A stretch of 64,000 nt of DNA from Pseudomonas sp. 8Z (lineage in GTDB: Bacteria > Pseudomonadota > Gammaproteobacteria > Pseudomonadales > Pseudomonadaceae): contig NZ_LR733827.1 of the NCBI RefSeq assembly GCF_902506535.1, positions 1,022,805 to 1,086,804 of the forward strand, read 5' to 3'. Shown one piece after another: positions 16,664 to 25,234 of this stretch. The position numbers were made by a program, and so were the translations under genes. Within the stretch, counting starts at the first letter, position 1. Each line of letters opens with the position of its first letter. The notes beneath the pieces were generated by a model. The model was not told the origin of the DNA. It worked only from the letters and a program-made list of their open reading frames with translations, and did not search any database.

Positions 16664-18217
16664 CTAATCCTTACCCAAACTATGCTGCCGCAGCTTGTTA
16701 GCAATGGTGGTATGCGAAACGCCGAGGCGCTTGCCCAGCAGTCGGCTACTCGGATGCTCGTGATACAGACGCGCCAACACCGCTTTCTCGAAGCGCCCGA
16801 GGATGTCATCCAGATTGCCCTCAACTGAAAATTCGCCCAAAGGTTGAGGCGCGCCGTAATGCGGCAAGCGAATGTGCTCGGCCTTCACCGTACCGCCCTC
16901 GCACAGCGATACCGCCTGGAACAGCACGTTCTCCAGTTGCCGTACGTTACCCGGCCAGTGGTAATGCGCCATGCGCTCGAACGCCTGCGGCGCCAGCGTG
17001 GGCAATGCGCAGCCAATCTGTCGGCTGGCCGAGTCGAGAAAATGTTCGACCAAAGGCGCCAGGCCATCGAGGCACTCACGCAGGGGTGGAATGTGCAAGC
17101 TGAGTACGTTGAGGCGGTGATAAAGATCCTGCCGAAACTCACCATGGGCACACAGCTCGGACAAATCCACCTGGGTGGCGCAGATCACCCGTACATCCAG
17201 GTATACCTCTTCGTCACTGCCAACACGGCGAAAGCAACCATCGTGCAGAAAACGCAGCAACTTGGCCTGCAGGCGCGTACTCATCTCACCGACGCCATCG
17301 AGAAACAGCGTGCCACCGGCGGTCAATTCCAACAGCCCAAGCTTACCCTCCGGGCGCGCGCCCTCGAAGGCTCCAGGGCCGTAACCGAACAGCTCGGTCT
17401 CGGCCATGGAGTCCGGCAAGCCCGCGCAGTTGAGCACCATGAAGGGCGACTGCCCACGCGGGCTGGCCAAGTGGCAGGCACGCGCCAGCAGTTCCTTGCC
17501 TGTACCGGTTTCACCCTCAATCAACAACGGTGCATCCAATGGCGCCATGCGCCGTGCCTCGCGCACTACAGCGGCCATCACTTTGGAACTCTGGAAAATC
17601 GAGTCGAAGCCACGTAGTTCCTGCTTGCGTACGTGGTAGATGCGCTCGCCAACACGATCAGCGCGGTGCAGGGTCAGCACCGCGCCGGCCAGCGCCTCAC
17701 TGTCGTCGTGTTCGTTCTGCAACGGCGCGATGTCGGCGAGGTACACGCTGCCCTTAATCGTCACCCGCATACCGTTGATCCGCGCCTTGTTGCCACGTAC
17801 CAGTTCCGGCAGGTCGAAATCCTCGGCATAGCGCGACAGCGCGATACCCGGCACTTCGTCCACACGGACGCCCAGAAGCTGTGCGGCACTGCGGTTGGCG
17901 GCCACGATATCGCCGTTCATATCAATCGACAGCACGGGGAAATCCAACGCCCCGAGCAGCGCATTAAGCTCCAGATGACGCCGTTCGCTGGGCATCAAGC
18001 CAACGCGCTTGATGCCAAATACGCCGGAAACAGCCTCGAATTTGGGGCGCAACGACTGAAATTGCAGATTGATCAAGTTAGGGCAATGCAGATAGATGGC
18101 ATTGCCCTGCTCACCACCAACCTCACCTCGGGCGACGTTTATGCCGTACTCGGCCAACAGGTTGAGCAGGTCGCGCAGGATACCCACACGGTTCTGGCAG
18201 TGAACCTTAACGCGCAT
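16664..18217 (-). CDS. phhR: PhhR/TyrR-family aromatic amino acid regulator, 517 aa
   Basis: Domain order fits PhhR: ACT (about 1-75), PAS (about 80-190), AAA+ (about 205-430) and a TyrR-type HTH at the C-terminus (SSRLLGKRLGVSHTTIANKL). Walker A is intact (GETGTGKE, 235-242). The sigma-54 contact motif is GAFEGA (282-287) rather than GAFTGA, and Walker B reads LFLDGVGEM with glycine in place of the usual glutamate. This fits TyrR-like action through sigma-70. In Pseudomonas, PhhR activates phhAB and related catabolic genes with phenylalanine or tyrosine. Unlike P. aeruginosa, phhA is not adjacent but 8.7 kb away. The ATG at 18217 gives the standard N-terminus MRVKVHC. Confidence 0.93.
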   Translation of the reverse strand: MRVKVHCQNRVGILRDLLNLLAEYGINVARGEVGGEQGNAIYLHCPNLINLQFQSLRPKFEAVSGVFGIKRVGLMPSERRHLELNALLGALDFPVLSIDMNGDIVAANRSAAQLLGVRVDEVPGIALSRYAEDFDLPELVRGNKARINGMRVTIKGSVYLADIAPLQNEHDDSEALAGAVLTLHRADRVGERIYHVRKQELRGFDSIFQSSKVMAAVVREARRMAPLDAPLLIEGETGTGKELLARACHLASPRGQSPFMVLNCAGLPDSMAETELFGYGPGAFEGARPEGKLGLLELTAGGTLFLDGVGEMSTRLQAKLLRFLHDGCFRRVGSDEEVYLDVRVICATQVDLSELCAHGEFRQDLYHRLNVLSLHIPPLRECLDGLAPLVEHFLDSASRQIGCALPTLAPQAFERMAHYHWPGNVRQLENVLFQAVSLCEGGTVKAEHIRLPHYGAPQPLGEFSVEGNLDDILGRFEKAVLARLYHEHPSSRLLGKRLGVSHTTIANKLRQHSLGKD

Positions 18218-18369
18218 GGCACCCCTCCGTACGCGGCAACACCGGCATTGGGTAGCAAGACACTCGACATTCAATAACTCTCAATGGTCTTTATCCTTAT
18301 GTTGAGAGAGCATCACACCCTAAGGCGCGCACCCGTGACCATTTTCTGCACGCTCATGCATTACTCGGC

Positions 18370-21300
18370 TCAGAGCACCTCATTAGTTGCCATAACCTCC
18401 TGCTGCTCGGCCTCACGAGCATGACAAAGCAGATACAGCGCAGGCAGGAAGAACAGGGTCAATACCGTCGCCACAGCGATACCACCGATCATGGCATAGG
18501 CCATAGGCCCCCAGAACGCCTCACGGGCAATGGGGATCATCGCCAGGCCGGAGGCCGCTGCCGTCAGCAAAATGGGGCGACAACGATGCTCGGTTGCGCT
18601 AACCACAGCGTCCTGAAGCGCCAGCCCCTGCTGGCGGAAGAGTTCGATCTGAGTGACCAGAATCACCGAATTGCGCACAATAATGCCGATCAGTGCCAGC
18701 ACCCCGAGGATGGCGACAAAGCCCAATGGCGAGTTGGTCGCCAACAAGGCCGCCACCACACCGATCAGCCCCAACGGCGCCACACTCAGTACCAGCAAGA
18801 CCTGTTTCACGCTCTGCAACTGGATCATCAACAGGGTCACCATGAGAAACAGCATCCAAGGTACGACACGCAGAATCGGTGCCTGTGACCGCGCGCTGGC
18901 TTCAACCGCCCCGCCAACCGTCACCTTGTAACGCCCAGGCAACTGCGCAGCGAAGTCGTCGACTGCCGAGTCCAGTTGTTTGACCAGCGCATTGGGCTGC
19001 AGATGGCCGACAATATTGGCCTTCAGCGTGATGGTCGGCAGCCGATCACGCCGCCAGACCAATGGCTGCTCCTGTGCATAACCGATACTAGCGAATGCCA
19101 GGAGCGGAATCGATTCACCAGTACGAGCAGTCGGTATTTGCAAGCTGCCGATCATCTCCGGTGACTGCCGCTCATCGGCCTGCGCCCGCGCCACCACATC
19201 GACCAGATGGATGCCATCTCGAATCTGCGTGATGCTCGAACCTGACACCACACTGTTGAGAATTTGCGCGGTGTCCTGCGAGGAGAGGCCGAACTGCCGC
19301 GCTTTGTCTTGCTCGATATCGATGCGCAGCACCTTGGCCGGCTCGTTCCAGTCGTACACCACCTGGCCAATATTCGGGTTGCCATCGATGATCGCTGCCA
19401 GACGCATAGCCTGGCGACGCACCTGCTCGATATCCGGGCCGCTGACCCGATACTGAATCGGCCACCCAACCGGGGGCCCCATGTTCAGCGGCTGCACATT
19501 GAAGCCGATGCCGACGAAGTCCTGCCGTAGGCGCTCGCGTAAGCGCGTCAGCAAACGATCGCGGGCAGCGCCGCCCTGACTGACGATCACCACCTGACCA
19601 TAAAAAGGGTTACTCAACTGCTGATCCAGCGGCAGGTAGAAGCGCACCGCCCCCTTGCCGACATAGGAACTCCAGCGCAATACATCTGGGTCATCGCTTA
19701 GCGTCTGCTCGAAGCGATCCATCGTCGCGCGGGTGGCGTTGATCGAGCCCTGCTGTGGCAGGTGAAAGTCCACCAGAATCTCCGGGCGATCCGAGTCCGG
19801 GAAGAACTGCCGCTGCAACAGCCCCGTCGCCGCTAGAGAGATGAAAAAGGCAAGTAAGGTCAGGCCTATCGTCCAGTTACGGTGGCGCAGCGCCAGGGCA
19901 AGCCAGCTAGAGAACAACTGCTCCCAGCGACGACTGCCATACGCCTCGGCATGAGCCGGGCGGCGCAGCAGGTAGACTCCCAACAAAGGAGCGAACACGA
20001 CGGCCACCAGCCAGGACAGCAGCAACGCCACGGCTATCACCGCGAACATGGTGAACACGTACTCGCCGGCAGAGCTGGAGTTGAGGCCGATGGGCACGAA
20101 ACCAGCAACCGTAACCAGCGTGCCGGTAAGCATGGGAAACGCTGTCGAGGTGTAGGCATGAGTCGCTGCCTGGGGTAAGGAATCGCCCATCTCGATACGC
20201 TTGATCATCATTTCAACGGTGATCATGGCATCGTCCACCAGCAGACCAAGGGCGATGATCAGAGCGCCAAGGGAAATACGCTGCAAGGTGATGCCGCTGT
20301 AGGACATGAACAGAAAGACCATGGCCAACACCAGCGGGATAGAACACGCCACCACCAGCCCGGCACGCATACCGAGACTTAGAAAACTGACCACCAGTAC
20401 GATCAGCACCGCTTCGAACAGCGCCTTAGTGAAGCTACCGATGGCCTTGTCGACCACCTGCGCCTGACTGGACACCTGATGCACGTCCAACCCCAAGGGC
20501 AGGTTGGCGGTCAGTTCATCGATTCGCCGCTGCAGTGCCTCGCCGAAATTCTGGATGTTGCCACCTGCCTGCATGGCCACGGCCAGGCCAATGGCCGCCT
20601 GGCCGTTGTAACGAAACAGCGACGTCGGCGGTTGTGCATAGCCGCGTTCGATATGGGCCAGGTCGCTCAAACGCAGTAGACGATCACCGAAACGCAGGCT
20701 GACCGCCTTGAGATCCTCCTCACTGGCAAAGGCGCCGCTGGCCTGTACAGCGATACGCTCCTGCTCACCATCAATCGCCCCTGCCGGAGTAACCGCATTC
20801 TGCGCCTGCAAGCTCTGAATAACCTGACGCAAATCGATACCAAGCGCAGCCAGGCGGCGAATGGAAAAGTTCAGATAGATGACTTCCGGCTGGCTGCCTA
20901 GCAGTTCCACCTTCCCCAGCCCCGGTACCCCTTTGAGCCCCAGGCGCAGTTGCTCGGCATAGTCGCGCAACTGGCGCGGGGTAAAACCTTCACCGGTCAG
21001 GGCATAAATGTTGCCGAAGACATCACCGAACTCGTCATTGAAGGCTGGCCCCTGCACGCCTGCGGGCAACTCGCCGCGCAAGTCCTGCATCTTCTTGCGC
21101 ACCGTGTACCAGGCATCAGGAATCGCGCGAGCGGGCGTTTCACTCTTGAGGAAGACGAACAGTGTCGCCTCACCCGCCAGGGTGTAGCTGCGCACGTAAT
21201 CCAGCGCGTCGATTTCCTCCAGCTTCTTCTCCAACCGATCAGTGACCTGCTGCAGCGTTTCATCCAGCGTCGCGCCCGGCCAACGGGCCTGAATCACCAT

Positions 21301-21444
21301 GGTCTTGATGGCGAACGCCGGGTCTTCCTCACGCCCCAATTGCAGATAGGCGAAAGTGCCCATCAACAAGGTGATCAGCATGGCGTACCAGACCAGCGTG
21401 CGATGTTCCAGCGCCCAACCGGACAGGTTGAATCCTTCTTTCAT
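18370..21444 (-). CDS. RND efflux pump inner-membrane transporter, TriC-like, 1024 aa
   Basis: A full-length RND permease with two large periplasmic loops and about 12 transmembrane segments. The charged pair of the proton relay is visible in TM4 (LGLLVDDAMITVEMM). Its overlapping upstream genes encode two different membrane-fusion lipoproteins. That gene set (two adaptors plus one pump, no outer-membrane channel) is the hallmark of TriABC of P. aeruginosa, where TriC is 1,015 residues and uses OpmH. Start and upstream stop overlap by 4 bp. Substrate cannot be read from sequence; TriABC is known for triclosan export. Heavy-metal-type CusA motifs were not seen. Confidence 0.9.
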   Translation of the reverse strand: MKEGFNLSGWALEHRTLVWYAMLITLLMGTFAYLQLGREEDPAFAIKTMVIQARWPGATLDETLQQVTDRLEKKLEEIDALDYVRSYTLAGEATLFVFLKSETPARAIPDAWYTVRKKMQDLRGELPAGVQGPAFNDEFGDVFGNIYALTGEGFTPRQLRDYAEQLRLGLKGVPGLGKVELLGSQPEVIYLNFSIRRLAALGIDLRQVIQSLQAQNAVTPAGAIDGEQERIAVQASGAFASEEDLKAVSLRFGDRLLRLSDLAHIERGYAQPPTSLFRYNGQAAIGLAVAMQAGGNIQNFGEALQRRIDELTANLPLGLDVHQVSSQAQVVDKAIGSFTKALFEAVLIVLVVSFLSLGMRAGLVVACSIPLVLAMVFLFMSYSGITLQRISLGALIIALGLLVDDAMITVEMMIKRIEMGDSLPQAATHAYTSTAFPMLTGTLVTVAGFVPIGLNSSSAGEYVFTMFAVIAVALLLSWLVAVVFAPLLGVYLLRRPAHAEAYGSRRWEQLFSSWLALALRHRNWTIGLTLLAFFISLAATGLLQRQFFPDSDRPEILVDFHLPQQGSINATRATMDRFEQTLSDDPDVLRWSSYVGKGAVRFYLPLDQQLSNPFYGQVVIVSQGGAARDRLLTRLRERLRQDFVGIGFNVQPLNMGPPVGWPIQYRVSGPDIEQVRRQAMRLAAIIDGNPNIGQVVYDWNEPAKVLRIDIEQDKARQFGLSSQDTAQILNSVVSGSSITQIRDGIHLVDVVARAQADERQSPEMIGSLQIPTARTGESIPLLAFASIGYAQEQPLVWRRDRLPTITLKANIVGHLQPNALVKQLDSAVDDFAAQLPGRYKVTVGGAVEASARSQAPILRVVPWMLFLMVTLLMIQLQSVKQVLLVLSVAPLGLIGVVAALLATNSPLGFVAILGVLALIGIIVRNSVILVTQIELFRQQGLALQDAVVSATEHRCRPILLTAAASGLAMIPIAREAFWGPMAYAMIGGIAVATVLTLFFLPALYLLCHAREAEQQEVMATNEVL

Positions 21445-22526
21445 GAACCGCCCTGCCCCTCAAGCCGCACCTGCTGCCCCTCACGCAAACGCGTGACTCC
21501 AGCACTGACAATTCGGTCACCCGCCTGCAAGGCTCCGCGCACACGTGCATGCGCTCCACTGCGCTTGAGCACCTCGACTTCAACGGCCTGCACCTGCGAG
21601 CTCTGCTTGTCGATCTTCCAGACATAGTGCTGCCCTGCCTGTGCCCATACTGCGGCAACCGGCACCAGTGGCTCGGGAGCTGCATGCGAACGACTCAGCT
21701 CCACATTGACCAATGACCCCAGGTGAACATCCGCCGGTAAACGCTCCACGGCCAGCCTCACACGTTGCACACGGGTGCCGACATCCAACTGTGGGTCAAT
21801 CTGCCTGACATGGGCCAAGCTGCGCGCTGCCCCATCGCCCATCGAGGTCACCCAAATGCGGCGCGGCTCACCCTGCGCGAGCAACTCGCCAAGCCCCTGC
21901 ACAGGCAGATCGACCCACACCTCCAGACTGTCCAACCGCGCCAGACTGAGCACCGGTGAGCCAATCGTCAGCACCTGACCAACCTCGGCATGCCATGCCG
22001 TGACAACCCCCTCGAAGTCAGCCGTCACCTGCGTCTGCTGCAGGTGCTCCTCGGCCAGTTGCAAGGCAATACGCGCCTGGCTCAGAGTCGCCGCACGCAC
22101 CTTCACCTCGCTGGCCAACTGCTCAAGCACGGCAACACTGCCAACGCCCTGCTGATGCAAACCCTGATAGCGCGCCAACTCATCACGCGCGTTGCGCCAG
22201 AGCACCTCGGCACGTGCGAACTCGCCCCGGCGGCTGTCGACCTCACCGTGCTGATCCGCATTTTCCAGTCTTGCCAACAGCTGCCCGCTACGCACTTGTT
22301 GACCAACCTCGACCTGTCGACTGAGCAGATGACCATTTTGGCGGGATGCAACCAGTAACTGATGGCGAGGCTGAACGGTACCGGTAAAGCGAGCCGTCAC
22401 CGGGCGCTGCGCAGTGGCGATTTCGTCGAACATGACCGGGCGCTCAACCTGCACAGCAGGCGTCGGCTCACGGCAAGCCGCCAGCAGGACACAAAGCAGC
22501 ACTAAACCGAAAGCAAGACGCCTCAT
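21441..22526 (-). CDS. RND membrane-fusion lipoprotein, TriB-like adaptor, 361 aa
   Basis: A lipoprotein signal (MRRLAFGLVLLCVLLAAC) is followed by the HlyD/AcrA pattern: a lipoyl half (VQPRHQLLVASRQNGHLLSRQVEVGQ in parts, residues of about 55-85), a helical hairpin and a beta-barrel. It is the second of two adaptors in the operon and overlaps both neighbours by 4 bp. In TriABC both adaptors are required for pump activity. Confidence 0.88.
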   Translation of the reverse strand: MRRLAFGLVLLCVLLAACREPTPAVQVERPVMFDEIATAQRPVTARFTGTVQPRHQLLVASRQNGHLLSRQVEVGQQVRSGQLLARLENADQHGEVDSRRGEFARAEVLWRNARDELARYQGLHQQGVGSVAVLEQLASEVKVRAATLSQARIALQLAEEHLQQTQVTADFEGVVTAWHAEVGQVLTIGSPVLSLARLDSLEVWVDLPVQGLGELLAQGEPRRIWVTSMGDGAARSLAHVRQIDPQLDVGTRVQRVRLAVERLPADVHLGSLVNVELSRSHAAPEPLVPVAAVWAQAGQHYVWKIDKQSSQVQAVEVEVLKRSGAHARVRGALQAGDRIVSAGVTRLREGQQVRLEGQGGS

Positions 22527-23647
22527 GGCTGCTCTCCTACATCGGCCACTGCAAGCACACCAGCGACTTCCACCTGCTGACCGGGATAGAGCAACTGGCC
22601 GCCCTGAGCCACGACCAGATCGCCGTCCTGCAGCCCAGCGGCAACCAGTACCCGCCCAGACTCGTAACGTAAAACCTCAACGTCGACCAACGTGACGCGT
22701 TGCTCTGCGTCGAGACGCCAAACCGCAGGTTTGCCCTGATGGCGGCTCAGGCTAGCCCAAGGCAACACGACAACCGAGCCCAGCGTTTCACGCAGATGCG
22801 CGACCACCACCGAGCCCAGTGGCCACGGCCCCGACTCGGCGGGCAAGCTGACCCGCAGGCGCAAAGTCCCCGAACTGGCAGAGACACTGGGGGCAATTTC
22901 ACGCACCTGTCCGACAGCCTCACGCCCTGGCTCACTCAACGCGGACAATGCGATGGAGGTTCCTTCTTCAAGCCCTGACGGTAATGCCTCGTACCAGTCG
23001 AAGACGGCCTCGGGGGCCTCGTCTTGCGCCAGCGACAGCACCATCTGCCCGGCCTGTACCACTTCGCCGGCAGAAACCGGGCGAGCGACCACCACGCCAT
23101 CGGCCAAGGCCCGCAAATCGGCATCGGCCACGGCATCCTTGGCCACCTGACGACGAGCAATGGCCGTCATCAATTCAGCCTCGGCGCCCTTCAGCGCTGC
23201 CTCAGTCCGTTCATATTCGTTGCGATTGGTATAGCCCTGCGGCAGCAGGCGCGCTTGCCGCGCGTAGTCGCCACGTGCCAGCTCAACCCGTGCCTGCAAG
23301 GCTTGCACCTGTGCCGTACTGGTTTCCAGAGTGGCGCGCAAGTCCAGCGGATCCAAGCGCCCAAGCAACTGACCGACAACGACCTTGTCACCAACATCAA
23401 CCAAGAGCTGGGTAACCTTACCCGCACTAGGGAAGGCAAGATCACTGACAAAACGCGCCTGTACATCCCCCGTCAACACTGTCTGCGCCACGCCTGGCAC
23501 CTGCTCGACCCGTTGTACTAGCACTCGCACAGCGGGTTTCTGCGGCGGCAGCTCCGCAGAACATCCCAGCAGCAAAGTGCCGCACAACCAGGCTAACGCC
23601 CAGTGGTATAGCTTCAAGCGCGCTACAGCTTCCAATCCAACGCTCAT
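22523..23647 (-). CDS. RND membrane-fusion lipoprotein, TriA-like adaptor, 374 aa
   Basis: First adaptor of the pump operon. A lipobox LLLGC near residue 29 and a typical lipoyl motif (FPSAGKVTQLLVDVGDKVVVGQLLGRLDP in parts) show an AcrA/HlyD-family lipoprotein. The annotated ATG has AGGGA directly adjacent, which is too close to be ideal, so a downstream TTG start before the hydrophobic signal is possible. It lies 22 bp after the stop of the PhaG-like gene on the same strand, so all four genes may share one transcript. Confidence 0.87.
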   Translation of the reverse strand: MSVGLEAVARLKLYHWALAWLCGTLLLGCSAELPPQKPAVRVLVQRVEQVPGVAQTVLTGDVQARFVSDLAFPSAGKVTQLLVDVGDKVVVGQLLGRLDPLDLRATLETSTAQVQALQARVELARGDYARQARLLPQGYTNRNEYERTEAALKGAEAELMTAIARRQVAKDAVADADLRALADGVVVARPVSAGEVVQAGQMVLSLAQDEAPEAVFDWYEALPSGLEEGTSIALSALSEPGREAVGQVREIAPSVSASSGTLRLRVSLPAESGPWPLGSVVVAHLRETLGSVVVLPWASLSRHQGKPAVWRLDAEQRVTLVDVEVLRYESGRVLVAAGLQDGDLVVAQGGQLLYPGQQVEVAGVLAVADVGEQP

Positions 23648-23669
23648 TCCCTATCGCGCCCTATACACA

Positions 23670-24530
23670 TCACACCAACGAAGGAGATAGCTCGGTAAGT
23701 GCAGGTGCAGGGACTTCAGCCCCAAGAAATGACAGCGCTGTCTCTCGCGAGAACAACCAAGCCGCTTTGCTCTCCAAATCAAGGAAATGCCCAGCGCCTG
23801 GAGCCACTGCGAAATGGCTGTGCGCAACGTAGTTGGCAAACTGCCGAGCATCCGCCGCTGTCGTGTAATCGTCGCGCTCACCGTTAATGAACAAGACCGG
23901 TATTTTAATTTGCGCAAAGCGCTCAACATAGTTTTTGGCGCTCAATTCACGAACTTGAGCGATATGAAATTCAATTTGCTGGTATTCATGCTCGGCCAAA
24001 CTAATCAAGTGCTTGAAGTTGTAGAGCTTAAACAGTCGCGGTAAGTATTTACCCACCGTGTCATTGAGCAAGCTGCCGATTTTTCTCTTGTCCCGCGTAG
24101 CCAGATACGCCTGCCCCTTGTCGAGATAATCACGCATGGCATCGTTGATCACAGGTGAGAACGAACTGATGATCGCGCGTTCGACACTCGGCGGCGACTC
24201 AGCCAATGCCAACATCGCCGAAACACCGCCCCAGGACACAGACAGCAGCGAATTAACCTGGAACCGCTCAATCAGTGCCAAAATAATACGCACTTCATCT
24301 TCCTTGGTGACAACACGACCTAAGGTGTTGTGTTCACGAGACTTCCCAGCAAAAGGAAGATCGAAAAGAACCAAGTTAAAATGCGGTTGCAAGTATTTAA
24401 CTGTCTGCCCGAAGGAACCTGTGGTGGAGAGTGCGCCATTGATTAGCAATACCGTCTTGGCCTGTTCGCCCCGCCAATACACCTCGGTATAAACATTAAA
24501 ACCAGCCGCCTGCAGTACCTTCGTTTCCAT
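23670..24530 (-). CDS. phaG: PhaG/RhlA-family 3-hydroxyacyl-ACP acyltransferase/thioesterase, 286 aa
   Basis: An alpha/beta hydrolase with serine nucleophile S99 in SVSWGGVSA, an aspartate in NGERDDYTT and a histidine in GAGHFLDLE, matching the RhlA/PhaG triad. Shared segments such as LLINGALSTTGSF, LVLFDLPFAGKS, SSFSPVINDAMRDYLD and VLFINGERDDYTTAADARQF are closer to PhaG than to RhlA as I remember them. PhaG diverts (R)-3-hydroxyacyl-ACP from fatty-acid synthesis to polyhydroxyalkanoate; RhlA makes the HAA dimer of rhamnolipid. No pha or rhl genes are adjacent. It precedes the two-adaptor pump operon by 22 bp. GGAG lies before the ATG and a Fur-box-like sequence 30-45 bp upstream. Confidence 0.82.
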   Translation of the reverse strand: METKVLQAAGFNVYTEVYWRGEQAKTVLLINGALSTTGSFGQTVKYLQPHFNLVLFDLPFAGKSREHNTLGRVVTKEDEVRIILALIERFQVNSLLSVSWGGVSAMLALAESPPSVERAIISSFSPVINDAMRDYLDKGQAYLATRDKRKIGSLLNDTVGKYLPRLFKLYNFKHLISLAEHEYQQIEFHIAQVRELSAKNYVERFAQIKIPVLFINGERDDYTTAADARQFANYVAHSHFAVAPGAGHFLDLESKAAWLFSRETALSFLGAEVPAPALTELSPSLV

Positions 24531-25234
24531 GCCCTAGACTCCATAAATATAAATTTAATCATACGCATTCTCATTGCTAGGGCCCGCAAAACGTCAAAAA
24601 CCCGTTCAACCCCAGAATGAAAGCTTCGTGAAAGATTCGAATTCCCTCCCCTCCAGCAGGAATTCGAAATTTTTATAGCTCAGGGCGGACGCGACCGACA
24701 AGTCAGTGACGCCATTTTTTAGACGCGCGACCTGCGAGCAGCACAGCCTCCAGGCAATTCTTTCCGCCCGAGCAAACCCGTCTCAACATCTGACAGCCAG
24801 GACTCATCGGGCATCGCACCCTGCTGTATCAAATTACTGACAGAGTACCGTGCAGAAGCTGAGAAACATTTTGTTACATATTTATAAAATATAGAAGCAT
24901 GTTCACGGCGCCATTTACGGAACCCACACACCAAAAATCTGTAAAGTTTTCATGCCGTAAAAATAAAATGACAGCGCAATTAACTAGCCATCAACCCAGT
25001 TGGCATTCGACGTAAATAGCATGACCAATTTACTACCCAAGAAATATGAATTAGCTCACACAACAACCAACCCAATAACGCTTGAACACGCTCAAGCAGC
25101 AACCCAGCACAATGTATAAATAGCCATAGAATGCATGCCACCATCATTGAACTACACCAGGAAAAGTGCTGCACACTATTAACACTCATCAACATGGATT
25201 AATACTGACTACTGGCTTCCGAAAGATCGCTTAG
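24531..25234. other. AT-rich non-coding stretch with Fur-box-like site and an orphan terminator
   Basis: GC content drops well below the neighbouring genes. Near the phaG promoter, GCATTCTCATT at 24565-24575 is identical to the core of the Fur-box-like site before bfd, and a -10-like TATGAT for the minus strand overlaps its edge. A plus-strand hairpin with 10-bp arms (TTCGAATTCC at 24636-24645 and GGAATTCGAA at 24659-24668) followed by T5 (24670-24674) looks like a terminator for a transcript with no gene. Two open frames of 71 codons (24719-24934 and 24980-25195, both minus) have no recognisable product and are not called. Confidence 0.5.

Noticed and set aside
24719..25195. Two 71-codon minus-strand frames in the AT-rich stretch
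   Set aside because: No ribosome-binding site of quality, no recognisable domain and no coding-like composition. They may be remnants but cannot be supported.
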